DNA of 61,607 bases from Sanguibacter keddieii (GCF_001064145.1 NZ_JVOJ01000037.1:1-61607); one strand, 5' to 3'; positions 10,801 through 19,668 are shown, counted from the first letter of the stretch. Notes: generated by a model not told the origin, from the sequence alone. Numbers and translations are program-made.

Positions 10801-11025
10801 ATCCTCGCCGAGCGCGCTGACTCCGGATGGCGCGCGTCCGTCGACGGGACCGCCCTGGCCGCCACTGAAGCAGCCGACGGTTGGTCTCAGGCCTTCGAGA
10901 TGCCCGCCGCAGGCCACCTGACGCTCACCTACGCCGCGTGGTGGATCATCCCCTGGCAGATCGCCTCCGGCGTGTGCCTGGTCGTCGCCGCAGCAAGCGC
11001 CCTATCCGCGTGGAGGAAGAGATGA
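7861..11025 (+). CDS. Large membrane glycosyltransferase (GT2 domain plus polytopic membrane region)
   Basis: About 1054 residues when started from the TTG at 7861, which overlaps the whiB stop as TTGA; an in-frame ATG 51 bases upstream lies within whiB and is less likely. Residues 1-260 are a GT2 domain (AILVTRG, the acidic patch HEDSAPEP, GGFDAALGPFGDGLDLGRR). A helix near 280 and about ten further hydrophobic segments between 390 and 760 follow, then a C-terminal extracytoplasmic domain and a last helix (WWIIPWQIASGVCLVVAA). This architecture beside whiB is conserved in actinobacteria and is thought to serve envelope glycan assembly. The substrate is unknown. It is coupled to the next gene by ATGA. 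Confidence 0.85.
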   Translation: MSPTQRSIGAILVTRGEAPLTQSVLRAIENQSVAPHSLTIIDVAGRHVTPFPADRVPDGAELVRVGRARNLGDAIRRARAQGAPFASEQWWWILHEDSAPEPECLDELIQAAAVGKTIGAVGVKQMSWDGSRLLELGIFATASARRLERIGDDDIDQGQHDGTSDVLGVGTAGLFISAEAYEAVGGFDAALGPFGDGLDLGRRLHLAGYRVIVAPKARVRHARVSLYSGLDGASDTDHSEPTGDVSDALVDGGDATDGSFRKRRYAQMYNWCKAVPALILPFLTLWLLVWSPARALGRILTGRASLALPEIGALVSLIGATPRLLAGRARAAHSRRVPRSALRALETAPALLRKEPAGVDEDEHGERIDPLVVASMRRYRFRSASTALGLLILTATLALMQWWGTASGLVGGAWVSLPSSWAELWEAAWSAWIPGGDGYAGGADPLTILMAILSAPFAPMGITPGALATFLLVASTPIAAMMAWIPSRVLASSVRVRFLVSLAWSVAPSLLMSATHGVLAATLAHAALPVFAAYCVGQPRPLLVAGAGGVDEAPLHPRGINGGCAALALVVAACCAPWTLPLGAAALAWRSRRSLLVALPALVLLVPTYVSIAARPAAWPALASTSGGVHAYKRAESWMAMLGMPAAPSTPLETVALGIIGAGVIAAAGIALLRLRTRFAALAFCGAFVAAAAGWGASQIGVGISGAFVASAWTAPALSLSFGALLVLAARSGSGNEDEAEASRPAWDGPRSFAVRALGALTALVLAGAGGGVAVSAFAARGDAADTPTFTLAQRSTVSPMSSPIVSAVAAQAQRSTRAGRILVLDGDPTNGTVNASLWRGSGPSLTDGSPATRALALAQARSGAAEGVLRDPATASLAQAAYTLVVYPDDATVATLAAHGIDTILVPLGASGSQALTSGLDRASGLEKVGDTNSGTVWRVRPNGVPPSRVRVESASGVTTPVGGSQLSVSGDVDADGTLILAERADSGWRASVDGTALAATEAADGWSQAFEMPAAGHLTLTYAAWWIIPWQIASGVCLVVAAASALSAWRKR

Positions 11026-12566
11026 CGAAGCGCCCAACCAACTCCCTGACGATCCTGACGGGAGCGGGGATCGCCGCGGCGGTTGTGGCCTCGGCGTCCA
11101 TGTGGTTGTCGTCAGCTCCCGCCACCGTGGAAGGTACCGCGCAGAGCGCGCACCCTTCCCAGGTCCAGCTCGCTTGTCCCTCCGGCATCATCGACCCCTT
11201 TGAGACCACGAACGTCGCCGCGGGCACCACCTGGTCCTCGCTGGCCACGGCTCCCGTGTCTCCCGCACCCGCTTCTGTCACAGGTCAGGGCGGCGTGATC
11301 CCGACAGCCCTCACCCTCGCCGGTCAGGGCGGCGGCGAACTCGCCGGCCTCAGCGCTGTTGGCTGCGCGGCCGCTCGCACATCCCAGTGGATCGCGACCG
11401 GCGCGACCACCGCGGGTGCCGACATGGTTCTGATCCTCTCCAACCCCGGCCCCACAGCCTCGGTCGTCAGCATCGACGGGTACGGCGCGTCGGGTCCGCT
11501 CAACGCCGCACCGCGTCAGGTCACGGTCCCGGCACGTTCCTCGGCCTCGGTGCTACTCGCCGGGTGGTTCCCCGACGAGAGCGCGCTGGCCGTGCACGTG
11601 CGCGCCGACGGGGGAGGGGTTGCCGCCTGGGCGCAGGCTTCCCTTATGAACGGCGAAATCCCGCAGGGCACGACCCTGGCGTCCGCGGTGGTTCCCGCGA
11701 CCACGCAGACGATCCTCGGCGTGGACCCGAAGGGAACCTCCCTGCTGCGCCTCGCCTCGCCGTCGGGAGAGGCTCACGTGAGCGTCTCCGTCGCCGATTC
11801 GACCGGCGTGCACCCCCTGGCTGGAGGCGAGGCGACGGTCGCCGAAGGCACCACCCTCGACATGCCCCTCGACGGCGCGTCCAGCGACTCCACCCCGATG
11901 ACGCTCATCGTGACCTCCGACCACGAGGTCGTGGCTCAGACGACGACGATCACCCTCGGCGCGCCCTGGGCGCAGCGAGCGAGCGCCTGGATCATGCGGT
12001 CCAACGCGACTCCCGCCACCGCTCTGACGGAAGCGACCATTCCTGGCGCCACCCAGATCGAGGGCATGGGACGCCAAGTCCTCTCAACGACGCCGATCCG
12101 CGCCACCTCCCTGGCCACCAATTCTGGCGTGACTCACGTGCGCGCGAGCCTCCTGCTCTACGCACCCGCGCCCTCCCAGCCCACGTCGAACGATCAAGGC
12201 AACCCCTCATCGGATGCCCCCAGCCCGACCGCCACCCCCGACATCTGGGCCTCACCCTCACCGGGCGGCGGGCAGTCCGGGACAAGCCAGTCCGGCGACG
12301 AGGAGGACGCACAGTCGAGCGGTACGTCCGCCTCCACGCCCGGAGCGGTCGCCGTGCGCGTGGGCGGGCGTACCATCTACGTTGCACCCGGGATCCCCAC
12401 CCTCGTGGATCTACCCAACAACGGCGGAACGCTCAGCGCGGACTCTCCGATCCAGGCGGCCGTCGTCGTCTCTGCGGACACGGCTGTGGGGCGCATGACC
12501 ACGACGTGGAACGTGGGCACGGAAGGCATTAGCGCTGTCAGTGGTGCCATCCGCACCACCAACTGA
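11022..12566 (+). CDS. DUF5719-family exported protein
   Basis: 514 residues starting at ATG 11022 (GGAGGAAGAG just upstream; ATGA overlap with the glycosyltransferase). One N-terminal signal anchor (residues 10-30) is followed by an extracytoplasmic region rich in Ser, Thr, Ala and Gly with repeated beta-strand patterns, including a Pro/Ser/Gln-rich low-complexity stretch around 390-440. DUF5719 proteins occupy the same position after the large GT2 gene in other actinobacteria, so the pair probably works together at the envelope. No catalytic motif is visible and no biochemical role is known. Confidence 0.8.
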   Translation: MTKRPTNSLTILTGAGIAAAVVASASMWLSSAPATVEGTAQSAHPSQVQLACPSGIIDPFETTNVAAGTTWSSLATAPVSPAPASVTGQGGVIPTALTLAGQGGGELAGLSAVGCAAARTSQWIATGATTAGADMVLILSNPGPTASVVSIDGYGASGPLNAAPRQVTVPARSSASVLLAGWFPDESALAVHVRADGGGVAAWAQASLMNGEIPQGTTLASAVVPATTQTILGVDPKGTSLLRLASPSGEAHVSVSVADSTGVHPLAGGEATVAEGTTLDMPLDGASSDSTPMTLIVTSDHEVVAQTTTITLGAPWAQRASAWIMRSNATPATALTEATIPGATQIEGMGRQVLSTTPIRATSLATNSGVTHVRASLLLYAPAPSQPTSNDQGNPSSDAPSPTATPDIWASPSPGGGQSGTSQSGDEEDAQSSGTSASTPGAVAVRVGGRTIYVAPGIPTLVDLPNNGGTLSADSPIQAAVVVSADTAVGRMTTTWNVGTEGISAVSGAIRTTN

Positions 12567-12574
12567 AGCGGCCC

Positions 12575-12997
12575 TCAGCGCATCGCGTCGTCGATTTCGT
12601 CCGGCGGCAGCGCCAGAATGTGGCTGATGCGTTCGATCAACACCCTGCGCGTCATCACAGCGACCTCCTCCGGGGCGCACCGCAGCGTGATCGGCAGGCG
12701 ATAGACGACGATACGATCGTGCAGACCGCGACGCCGATCCGCCGGGAAAATGCGCGCGACGACGACGTTGTGAGACTCCCAGGGAGCAGGATTTGACGGG
12801 GGAACATCCTCGACCGCAAACTCGATCGTGGCCACCTGCGGCCATCGTCGAATGAGCTCTGTGACGAGCTCAGCGACCATCAGATCAAAGTCCTCACGCC
12901 GCGTCCTCCACGCCGGAGTCCCCGGGAAAAACAGGGGACCGCGCGGACCGCGACCGTGACGGTCGCGACTCGAGACATGGCGGCGCGTTGGAAACAC
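12575..12997 (-). CDS. Zincin-like metallopeptidase-family protein lacking HExxH
   Basis: About 140 residues from a GTG at 12997. It matches the actinobacterial branch of the Zincin_1/DUF1025 family: RDRHGRGPRGPL at the start, WPQVATIEFAVEDVPPSNPAPWE in the centre and DRIVVYRLPI later. Where zinc-binding family members carry HExxH, this protein reads MTRRVLIERISHIL, so the metal site is missing and peptidase activity is unlikely. It is divergent from the DUF3499 gene with about 70 bases between the start codons, and convergent with DUF5719. The start is uncertain because no clear ribosome binding site is present. Confidence 0.75.
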   Translation of the reverse strand: MFPTRRHVSSRDRHGRGPRGPLFFPGTPAWRTRREDFDLMVAELVTELIRRWPQVATIEFAVEDVPPSNPAPWESHNVVVARIFPADRRRGLHDRIVVYRLPITLRCAPEEVAVMTRRVLIERISHILALPPDEIDDAMR

Positions 12998-13066
12998 CCC
13001 CTCAGGGTAGGCGTATGGCGCGCCGAAGCGGGCGATACGGGCACAGAGTGTCGTACTCTTAGGGGC

Positions 13067-13519
13067 GTGATTGCCCAACGCCACTGCTCCAAGCCCGGCT
13101 GCTCCACGGTCGCCGTCGCCACCCTGACCTACGACTATCGCGACTCGACGGTCGTTGTCGGTCCTCTCGCGACTGTCGCCGACCCTAATTCTTACGACCT
13201 GTGCGACGAACACGCGCATAACCTCACCGCGCCGCTCGGCTGGCAGGTCGTCCGTCTGGCAACCACCTTCGAACCTGCTCCGCCCTCGGGGGATGACCTC
13301 GCGGCGCTCGTCGACGCCGTGCGCAGGGTCGCCCAGGAGGCGCAGACAGCCCCGGCGCCGCCTCAGGAGACCCGCAAGCCGACCACCGGGCCGTTCGGGC
13401 CCGCACGTTCCGTGGGGATCCCCGACACGTCGAGCCCGCTCGACCCGTCGAGCCCCTACGCGCGACGCCGCGCCCAGTTCACCGTCGTTGACGGCACGGA
13501 CACCGAGGACAACGACTAG
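13067..13519 (+). CDS. DUF3499 family protein
   Basis: 150 residues from a GTG at 13067 preceded by AGGGG. The N-terminus RHCSKPGCSTVAVATLTYDY, then PLATVADPNSYDLCDEH and LGWQVVRL, is diagnostic of DUF3499, a small actinobacterial family with a probable metal-binding site made by CSKPGC and the later CDEH. The C-terminal third is Pro/Ala-rich and looks disordered. It lies beside the zincin-like gene, as in Streptomyces and Mycobacterium. Its function is unknown. Confidence 0.85.
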   Translation: MIAQRHCSKPGCSTVAVATLTYDYRDSTVVVGPLATVADPNSYDLCDEHAHNLTAPLGWQVVRLATTFEPAPPSGDDLAALVDAVRRVAQEAQTAPAPPQETRKPTTGPFGPARSVGIPDTSSPLDPSSPYARRRAQFTVVDGTDTEDND

Positions 13520-13522
13520 GGG

Positions 13523-14353
13523 TTACAGGCCGAAACGAGCCTGCGTCGCCTCGTGGAAACGAGCCTGGCCGCGTGAGCGGCGCTCAGCCTCCCGCCCCCA
13601 GTCGCGATCCCTGCGGGCCACCAGCACGGCCGCGATCACAATCTCCGGGTGGAGACCAGCGGGTAGGGGCGTCTGCACGCGACGCGAGAGGCGCTGCGCG
13701 AGTGAGACGGCGACCTGTGCTCGAACGTCCGTCTTCAACGACCGATTCGACTGCAGGAAGGCACGAGCCTCCGCGACGAGGGCATCGTCGAGGGGGAGGA
13801 TCGTCGCGGTGCGCGCCCAGTCTTCGAGGCCCGGTGGCAGAACGAGGGGCGGATAGAACACGGATGCGCCCTGCGAGCACACCATCGTCCCGGCCGCCAG
13901 ATCACCCAGGCGCTTGCCTTTCGAGCTCATGATCTCCGCGAGTGCCGCCAGGCCGCCAAACGTCGCCCAGTTCTCCAGAATGCCCGTCGAGACGCGAACT
14001 GCGCTGTGGCGGGCGGTGATTGCACCGCCGTCGTCGCGTACGACCCGCAGGTTAAACGCCCACTTCCCGAAGGAACGCCCACGTGTTGTGATCTCGACCA
14101 CCAGCGGCAGGAAGAAAAACGTCATCGAGGTGAAGCCGATCACGATCACGCGCTGCATCGACGCGGACGGTGAGGCGAACCTGGTGGCCAAGAGAAACAG
14201 CACGACGAAGCACAGGAAGTACGTCATCGCATCCATGGCGGCGGCGGCGAAGCGTTCCGGAGGCGAGGCCGGCGTCACGTCCAGGGTGACTGCCTCGCCC
14301 GTGCGCACAAAGTCGTCTTGAATGGCGCTCGATTGACTGCGTTGCGTGCTCAT
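13523..14353 (-). CDS. RDD-family membrane protein
   Basis: 276 residues from ATG 14353 (another ATG at 14362 would add three). The RDD domain has three hydrophobic segments in the first half (about 40-60, 70-90 and 130-150) and the family motifs PERFAAAAMDAM, RGRSFGKWAFNLRVV and KGKRLGDLAAGTMV. The C-terminal 110 residues are soluble and rich in Arg. RDD proteins are sometimes linked to ion exchange, but no activity can be assigned. Its start is 18 bases from the divergent start of the SpoIIM-like gene, so the two probably share a promoter region. Confidence 0.88.
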   Translation of the reverse strand: MSTQRSQSSAIQDDFVRTGEAVTLDVTPASPPERFAAAAMDAMTYFLCFVVLFLLATRFASPSASMQRVIVIGFTSMTFFFLPLVVEITTRGRSFGKWAFNLRVVRDDGGAITARHSAVRVSTGILENWATFGGLAALAEIMSSKGKRLGDLAAGTMVCSQGASVFYPPLVLPPGLEDWARTATILPLDDALVAEARAFLQSNRSLKTDVRAQVAVSLAQRLSRRVQTPLPAGLHPEIVIAAVLVARRDRDWGREAERRSRGQARFHEATQARFGL

Positions 14354-14371
14354 ATATGACACGCTAGTCCA

Positions 14372-15364
14372 ATGGACATCGATGTGCTGCGGGTAAGTGG
14401 CGAAACGGAATGGAAACGGCTGGAACAGCTGACGCGCCAGCGCTCGCTGTCGGGCGATGAGATCGATGAATTCGACCGTCTCTACCGTTCGACGACGACG
14501 GACTTGGCGCGCGTACGCACGCTCAACCCGGATCCCGACGTGATCGCGGAGCTGTCGCGCATCCTGTCCGCCGCGCGCGGGCGTCTCGCGGGCACCGGGG
14601 GGCTGTCAGGAGCCGTTATCGCACGTTTCTTCACGGTGTCCCTACCGCTGACGCTCTACCGGATCCGTTGGGTGATCCTGGCCGTGATGGCAGCGTTCAT
14701 CGCCATCGCCGGCGTCCAAGCGTATTACTTGATGAGTCACCCGGACGTCATGAACGAGCTGGGCACTCCCGAGCAGCTGAAGTACTACGCGCAGAGCGCG
14801 TTCGTGGAGTACTACCACCAGGACACGAACGCGGAGTTTGGCCTGTCTGTGTGGGCCAATAATGCCTGGATTGCCCTGGTGGGCGTGGCCACGGGGATCA
14901 CGGGCGTCTACCCGCTGAGGATCCTGTGGGAGAATGCCACGAGCATCGGCACGTCAACGGCCATTGTCTTCAGCTACGGCGGAGTCTGGCACTTCTTCCG
15001 TTTTATCCTGCCGCACGGACTTCCCGAGCTGACTGCCGTCTTCATCTCGATCGCGGCGGGCCTGCGCGTCTTCTGGTCGCTGCTCGTGCCCGGTCCGATG
15101 ACGCGCTTCCAGGCCGTCGGACAGGCGGCTCGCGGCGCGATGACGGTCGCGGCGGGCTGTGCCATCCTCCTGGCGGGCTCCGGCATCCTGGAGGGTTTCG
15201 TGACGCCCTCTGACCTGCCTGACGCCGTCAAGATCACCCTCGGTGCCCTCATGACAGCCGCCGTGTGGGCATACATCCTCATCCTCGGGCGGCGCGCGCA
15301 CCAAGCGGGTGCCAGCGCCGACGTCGGCATTGACGCCGGCTACTACCAGCCCGTCTCGGGGTGA
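14372..15364 (+). CDS. SpoIIM-like (DUF95) integral membrane protein
   Basis: 330 residues with a helical N-terminal cytoplasmic part (ETEWKRLEQLTRQR..., then DRLYRSTTTDLARVRT) and about six membrane segments between residues 95 and 315. The WANNAWIALVGVATGITG motif is typical of the stage II sporulation protein M family. In non-sporulating actinobacteria this gene is paired with an RDD gene and a DUF58/MoxR operon, as here. A membrane transport or envelope role is suspected but unproven. No strong ribosome binding site is visible, so a leaderless start is possible. Confidence 0.85.
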   Translation: MDIDVLRVSGETEWKRLEQLTRQRSLSGDEIDEFDRLYRSTTTDLARVRTLNPDPDVIAELSRILSAARGRLAGTGGLSGAVIARFFTVSLPLTLYRIRWVILAVMAAFIAIAGVQAYYLMSHPDVMNELGTPEQLKYYAQSAFVEYYHQDTNAEFGLSVWANNAWIALVGVATGITGVYPLRILWENATSIGTSTAIVFSYGGVWHFFRFILPHGLPELTAVFISIAAGLRVFWSLLVPGPMTRFQAVGQAARGAMTVAAGCAILLAGSGILEGFVTPSDLPDAVKITLGALMTAAVWAYILILGRRAHQAGASADVGIDAGYYQPVSG

Positions 15365-15404
15365 GGCTCACGCGGCGGCAACGCGTGCGGGAAGTGGGCC
15401 CGGC

Positions 15405-16736
15405 TTAGAGTCGGCCGCTCTTCTTGAGTTCGATGTAGCGGTCCGCAGTCCGAGCGGGAAGCAGACCCGCCGAGGCGCGCACGGTGAGCGCGCCGGCCAG
15501 GCGAGCGTCGGTGGCTCCTGCCTCGTCGGACCGTTCGGCGAGGGAGGCGGAGGCTGCAAGGAACACCTGCTCGGCGTCCTCGCGTCCTGCCCGCGCCCGA
15601 ATTTCATCCGGATCGGTCGCCGATGCAACCAGCACCGTATGGCGGTCGCTCAGGCGCGCTAAAGCGTCGGTGAACTCGGTTTCCATGCCGGCCGGCGGAA
15701 TCTTCGTCGCGATAACGACGAAGGCGGAATGATGCACGGTCTGCTCGACCGTGCTCACCATCTCCGACCAGTCGGTGACATCCAGGCGGGGCGAAATATC
15801 CGTGAACGTGTGAGCCAGGGTCTCGATGACCTTGGCTCCTCGCACGCCCGAGACGCGTGCGCGGACAGCCGAGTCGAGGACGATGAGGTGCACCTTGTCG
15901 CCCGCTCGGTCTGCCAGGGCAGCGAGAAGCAGGGCGGTTTCGATGGAGGAATCGAGGCGTGGGGCGCGTCCCAGCGCGATCGAGTCGACATCTTCGTGCT
16001 CGGGGGCTCCGAGCAGGGCCGAGGAGGCACGCCCGCAGTCCACGACGATCACGACGTGACGGTCGCGTTCGGGCCTCCACTGGCGCACCATCAGTTCCGT
16101 CGAACGGGCGGAAGCTCGCCAGTCAATGTCGCGCGGATCGTCGCCCACGACGTAGGAGCGCAGGGAGTCGAACTCGGTTCCCGCGCCGCGCAGCGTCGTC
16201 GGTGTGGTTCCTTCGAGCTCGTGGAGGCGCGCCAGACGCGAGGGCAGCAGGACGCGCGCCTTGAACTCGGGCAGCACCGACAGGGAGAGGGGAGCGGACA
16301 GGCTTACCTGGCGCGCTCCCAGGTGCAGGGGACCCCACGAGCGAATGGTGACGACGTCGGCCTGGCGGGTGCCGCGCCGGGTCGGCGCGAGCACCGTGGA
16401 GACGCGCTCGGAGGTGCCCGGGCGCACGCGCACTCGCTGGCGCGTCGGCGACGGGTTGAGGGAGGGGGGCCACGCGTCGCGCACGTCCAGGTTCATGTGG
16501 CGCTTCGTCGTGTTCGTCAGCCGCAGGCGAGACTCGGTGGTCTGGTCAGCGCGAATCGGCCCGGTTACGTCTCGGCTGAGACGCAGGGTGCGCGGCGAGG
16601 GTGCGGCGAAGGCATCGAGGAGGCACACGGCCACGACGAGGCCGCACCACGCCCACGCGAGGGCACGGGACGGGGCGAAGGCGAGGGGGACGAGCCCGAC
16701 CAGTACGAGGAGCGCGCTACGCGCTGAAATAACCAC
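15405..16736 (-). CDS. DUF58 domain protein
   Basis: 443 residues from GTG 16736, seven bases after the moxR stop. Two N-terminal membrane helices (about 5-45) are followed by a beta-rich segment and the DUF58 core FDSLRSYVVGDDPRDIDWRAS, after which a von Willebrand A-like domain begins (VVIVVDCGRAS). DUF58 proteins are encoded with MoxR-type AAA ATPases and are thought to act as adaptors or substrates in assembly of envelope complexes. It is the last gene of the minus-strand operon that starts at 20909. The family call is firm; the partner protein is not known. Confidence 0.9.
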   Translation of the reverse strand: MVISARSALLVLVGLVPLAFAPSRALAWAWCGLVVAVCLLDAFAAPSPRTLRLSRDVTGPIRADQTTESRLRLTNTTKRHMNLDVRDAWPPSLNPSPTRQRVRVRPGTSERVSTVLAPTRRGTRQADVVTIRSWGPLHLGARQVSLSAPLSLSVLPEFKARVLLPSRLARLHELEGTTPTTLRGAGTEFDSLRSYVVGDDPRDIDWRASARSTELMVRQWRPERDRHVVIVVDCGRASSALLGAPEHEDVDSIALGRAPRLDSSIETALLLAALADRAGDKVHLIVLDSAVRARVSGVRGAKVIETLAHTFTDISPRLDVTDWSEMVSTVEQTVHHSAFVVIATKIPPAGMETEFTDALARLSDRHTVLVASATDPDEIRARAGREDAEQVFLAASASLAERSDEAGATDARLAGALTVRASAGLLPARTADRYIELKKSGRL

Positions 16737-16743
16737 GGGGGAC

Positions 16744-17895
16744 TCAGCGCGGTACGGGGGTGGCCGCGAGGACACCGGTGATGACGTCCGTGGCGGTCAC
16801 GCCCTCGAGGTTGGCCTCGGCGCGCAGACCCAGGCGGTGTGCGAGCGTCACGGGAGCCATCGTCTTGACGTCGTCGGGGGTGACGAAGCCTCGGCCCTGG
16901 AGGAACGCCCACACGCGCGAAGTGCGCAGCAGCGCGGTCGCGCCTCGGGGAGACACGCCCAGACGCACGGCAGGGGAGGTGCGCGTCGCGCGGCACAGAT
17001 CAACGAGGTAGGCCATGACGGCCGGGGAGACCTCGATGCGGGATGCGACCGTGTGGGCGGCCTGAATGTCGGTGGCGCTGGCGACCGGGCGGATGCCAGC
17101 CTCGGCCAGCGCCATCGGGCTGAAGCCCGCCTGGTGACGCGCGATGATATCGATCTCGGCCTCACGCGACGGCAGCGGCAGCTCAAGCTTGATCAGGAAA
17201 CGGTCGAGCTGAGCCTCGGGCAGCGGGTAGGTGCCCTCGTACTCAACCGGGTTCTGCGTCGCAATCACCATGAATGGATCGGGGAGCTGACGGGTCTCGC
17301 CGTCGATCGAGACAGTGTGCTCTTCCATCGACTCCAGGAGGGCGGACTGAGTCTTCGGAGGCGTACGGTTGATCTCGTCCGCGAGCAGCAGGTTCGTGAA
17401 GACGGGGCCCTCACGGAAGACGAACTCGGACTGGCCGGCGTCCCACACCATCGAGCCCGTGATATCGGCGGGCATGAGGTCGGGGGTGAACTGGATACGC
17501 GCCATGTCCACGTCGAGGGCGCGCGACAGAGTGCGCACGAGCAGCGTCTTAGCGACGCCGGGCACGCCTTCGAGGAGTGCGTGACCGCCCGCGACGAGGG
17601 CGACGATGAGTCCGCTGATCGCGGCATCCTGGCCGACGACCGCCTTGCCGATCTCCGCCTTCAGGGCAAGGAGCGCCTCCTGCGTGCGCTTCTCGGTCTC
17701 ATTGAGCGCGCGGCCCGACCAGCCCTCGCCGGTGGGCGCAGAGAACGAGGCGTTGGCGCCCTGCGGGGCGACCTGCACCTGGGGTGCATAGGGGGTCGCT
17801 GCGCTCTGCGGAGCGTAGCCGTTTTGCGGCACGGCGGGGATGGGTCCGGGCTGGGGCATGCCCTCGGGCGCGGGGCCGGGGATCGGGCTAGTCAT
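16744..17895 (-). CDS. MoxR-family AAA+ ATPase
   Basis: 383 residues from ATG 17895, chosen because AAAAGGAG lies eight bases upstream. A Pro/Gln-rich N-terminal tail of about 60 residues precedes the AAA+ core: Walker A GVPGVAKTLL, Walker B LLADEINRTPPKTQ and sensor 1 VIATQNP. MoxR ATPases are chaperone-like and are normally encoded, as here, with DUF58 and DUF4129/DUF4350 membrane partners. The start overlaps the end of the DUF4350 gene by eight bases. The Lys in GVAKT and the DE pair are intact, so the ATPase should be active. Confidence 0.93.
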   Translation of the reverse strand: MTSPIPGPAPEGMPQPGPIPAVPQNGYAPQSAATPYAPQVQVAPQGANASFSAPTGEGWSGRALNETEKRTQEALLALKAEIGKAVVGQDAAISGLIVALVAGGHALLEGVPGVAKTLLVRTLSRALDVDMARIQFTPDLMPADITGSMVWDAGQSEFVFREGPVFTNLLLADEINRTPPKTQSALLESMEEHTVSIDGETRQLPDPFMVIATQNPVEYEGTYPLPEAQLDRFLIKLELPLPSREAEIDIIARHQAGFSPMALAEAGIRPVASATDIQAAHTVASRIEVSPAVMAYLVDLCRATRTSPAVRLGVSPRGATALLRTSRVWAFLQGRGFVTPDDVKTMAPVTLAHRLGLRAEANLEGVTATDVITGVLAATPVPR

Positions 17896-19039
17896 GGCGA
17901 ATCTCCTTTTCGAGAGCGTCGAGGTCATTGGCGAGGCGGATGAGCGCCTTTTCGGAGGTTGGGGGCGGACCCCACAGGAGGGCGGAGCAGCGCGAGGCGG
18001 GCAGGCCTCGCTGTTCCATCGCGTGAGTGAGGGCTTCCCGGTCGGCGGTGTGCGCAACGCCCAGGGCGGTCGCGATGCGCGAGGCCGTGGAGCTACGCAG
18101 CGCCTGGGCGGCGTGCTCGTAGGCGCGCTGTGAACGCATGAGGCGGGCCTTGCCGATGAGCGTCTCGGAGGCCGGGACCTCGATGGGGAGGCGCTCGGAG
18201 GTCAGTGGGCCGAGCCTGCGACCACGCGCGAGGCCCGCCAACAGGCAGGCGGCGATGATCATGAGGAACGCGGGCATGAGATACGGGGAAGTGAGCATCT
18301 CATCCTGGGACACGCCCGTCGGAGTATCGGAGGGGGTCGGCGAATACCATGCGACCTTCGGAGTCCGGCCGATCGTGTTGATCGCCAGCGCGGCGTTTCC
18401 TCCCTCGGTGATCGCGCGGTTACGCAGGCGCAGGGAGTCGGGGATCAGAGCGCGGAAACGGTCAGAATCGGAGCGCTCGGCGTACGCGTAGTTCCTGCCG
18501 TCGTCGGAGAAGCACAGATGCCATCCCGAGGCGGGGCCGGACAGCACGTAGTCCGAGGCTTGCAGATGCTGAGTCCGGCCCGCAATGTCAGAGGTACAGC
18601 CTGGGGTGAGCCACGTCTTGCTGCTGTATTCGCGCTGGGAGCGTAAGCCCTGGAGGTAGGGGGAATACGACCCATGTTCCTCTTCGAGGCCCACGTAGAC
18701 GACGTTCGTACGCGTCTCGATTGCTTGAGCCATGCTGTCCGTCATACGTGACGGGAAAATAACGACGAGGGTCGTATTCTCATCGACTGACGCGGCCTGC
18801 CGCGCGTTCACTTCGCGTACCGAGATGCCGTGGTCGCCCAGCACCTGGGCGAGGGCGCGCGCCCCATCGCCCTCTTTGTTCCGAATGCCGACGGGTGCGT
18901 TGTTGTACCCAGCCGTGGGCAGGATGGAGGCCACGATCACGAACAGCAGTGAGAACACGACGATGATGATCATCGGGCGTGCCGCGGCGAAGCGCTCGCG
19001 CGCCGTCGGGGTGACGACAGCGACCTGTTTGGCTTTCAC
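17888..19039 (-). CDS. DUF4350 membrane protein
   Basis: 383 residues from GTG 19039, which overlaps the preceding stop as GTGA. One helix lies near residue 28-48, then an extracytoplasmic region of about 200 residues (GARALAQVLGDHGISV, typical of DUF4350), a second helix near 240-262 and a cytoplasmic helical tail. The family resembles the gliding/ABC-associated exported domain and is always found between DUF4129 and moxR in actinobacteria. The exported domain contains two cysteines that could pair. Role inferred: subunit of a MoxR-linked membrane complex. Confidence 0.85.
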   Translation of the reverse strand: MKAKQVAVVTPTARERFAAARPMIIIVVFSLLFVIVASILPTAGYNNAPVGIRNKEGDGARALAQVLGDHGISVREVNARQAASVDENTTLVVIFPSRMTDSMAQAIETRTNVVYVGLEEEHGSYSPYLQGLRSQREYSSKTWLTPGCTSDIAGRTQHLQASDYVLSGPASGWHLCFSDDGRNYAYAERSDSDRFRALIPDSLRLRNRAITEGGNAALAINTIGRTPKVAWYSPTPSDTPTGVSQDEMLTSPYLMPAFLMIIAACLLAGLARGRRLGPLTSERLPIEVPASETLIGKARLMRSQRAYEHAAQALRSSTASRIATALGVAHTADREALTHAMEQRGLPASRCSALLWGPPPTSEKALIRLANDLDALEKEIRHD

Positions 19040-19668
19040 GATGCCACCTCCGCATCGTGACATGTGCGCAGGAGGTCCGGGGTGAAGCGGCGCAACGCCT
19101 CAACCTGATCGGATGAAACGCCGGAGCGGCCGTAGCGCACCTGATCAAAGGCCTGCGCAAACTGATCGAGCTGGGGGCCGAACATGGGCGCAACTCGCGT
19201 CGCCGCCTGGGCAGCCTCGCGCGCTGTCAATCCGGGCGTGGACGTCACGACATCTTGAGCATCGAGGCCCAACACCATGAGACGGTACGCCCACACGTAG
19301 GCAAGGTCCCAGTCCTGGGCTGCCACGGCCTCGTCGAATGAGGCTTGGGCCTCCGTTTCGCTGGCCGCCTCCTCGAACACGGTGGGAGGGACACGCTTGG
19401 CGAGTCGGATCGGGTTGAGGATGAGCGCAATGATGATTGCGGCGACCGCGATGATTCCCACGATCATGAAAATCAGGGAGACCGGGGGATTGCCCTGTCC
19501 CTTCCAAGACAGGGCATCCGAGAACCAGTTGATGAGCGACGCGAGCCAGCGCGCGATGGGGTTGGGAACATTGGCGTAGTCGGTGTGAGAGAGTTCCTCA
19601 ACGATCCACTCGTGCGCCTCCCCCTCATCGGGGGTCAGCGGAGCATCGCAGGCGAGCAGGCCGATCAC
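19036..19668 (-). CDS. DUF4129 membrane protein
   Basis: 210 residues starting at a GTG that overlaps the upstream stop (TAGTG). A single strong helix at residues 65-85 divides a short exported N-terminus, including WIVEELSHTDYA, from a cytoplasmic C-terminal helical domain with the DUF4129 signature DWDLAYVWAYRLMVLGL and LTAREAA. It is coupled at both ends to operon neighbours. DUF4129 domains occur with MoxR and DUF58 proteins and in transglutaminase-like membrane proteins. Function unknown. Confidence 0.82.
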   Translation of the reverse strand: MIGLLACDAPLTPDEGEAHEWIVEELSHTDYANVPNPIARWLASLINWFSDALSWKGQGNPPVSLIFMIVGIIAVAAIIIALILNPIRLAKRVPPTVFEEAASETEAQASFDEAVAAQDWDLAYVWAYRLMVLGLDAQDVVTSTPGLTAREAAQAATRVAPMFGPQLDQFAQAFDQVRYGRSGVSSDQVEALRRFTPDLLRTCHDAEVAS

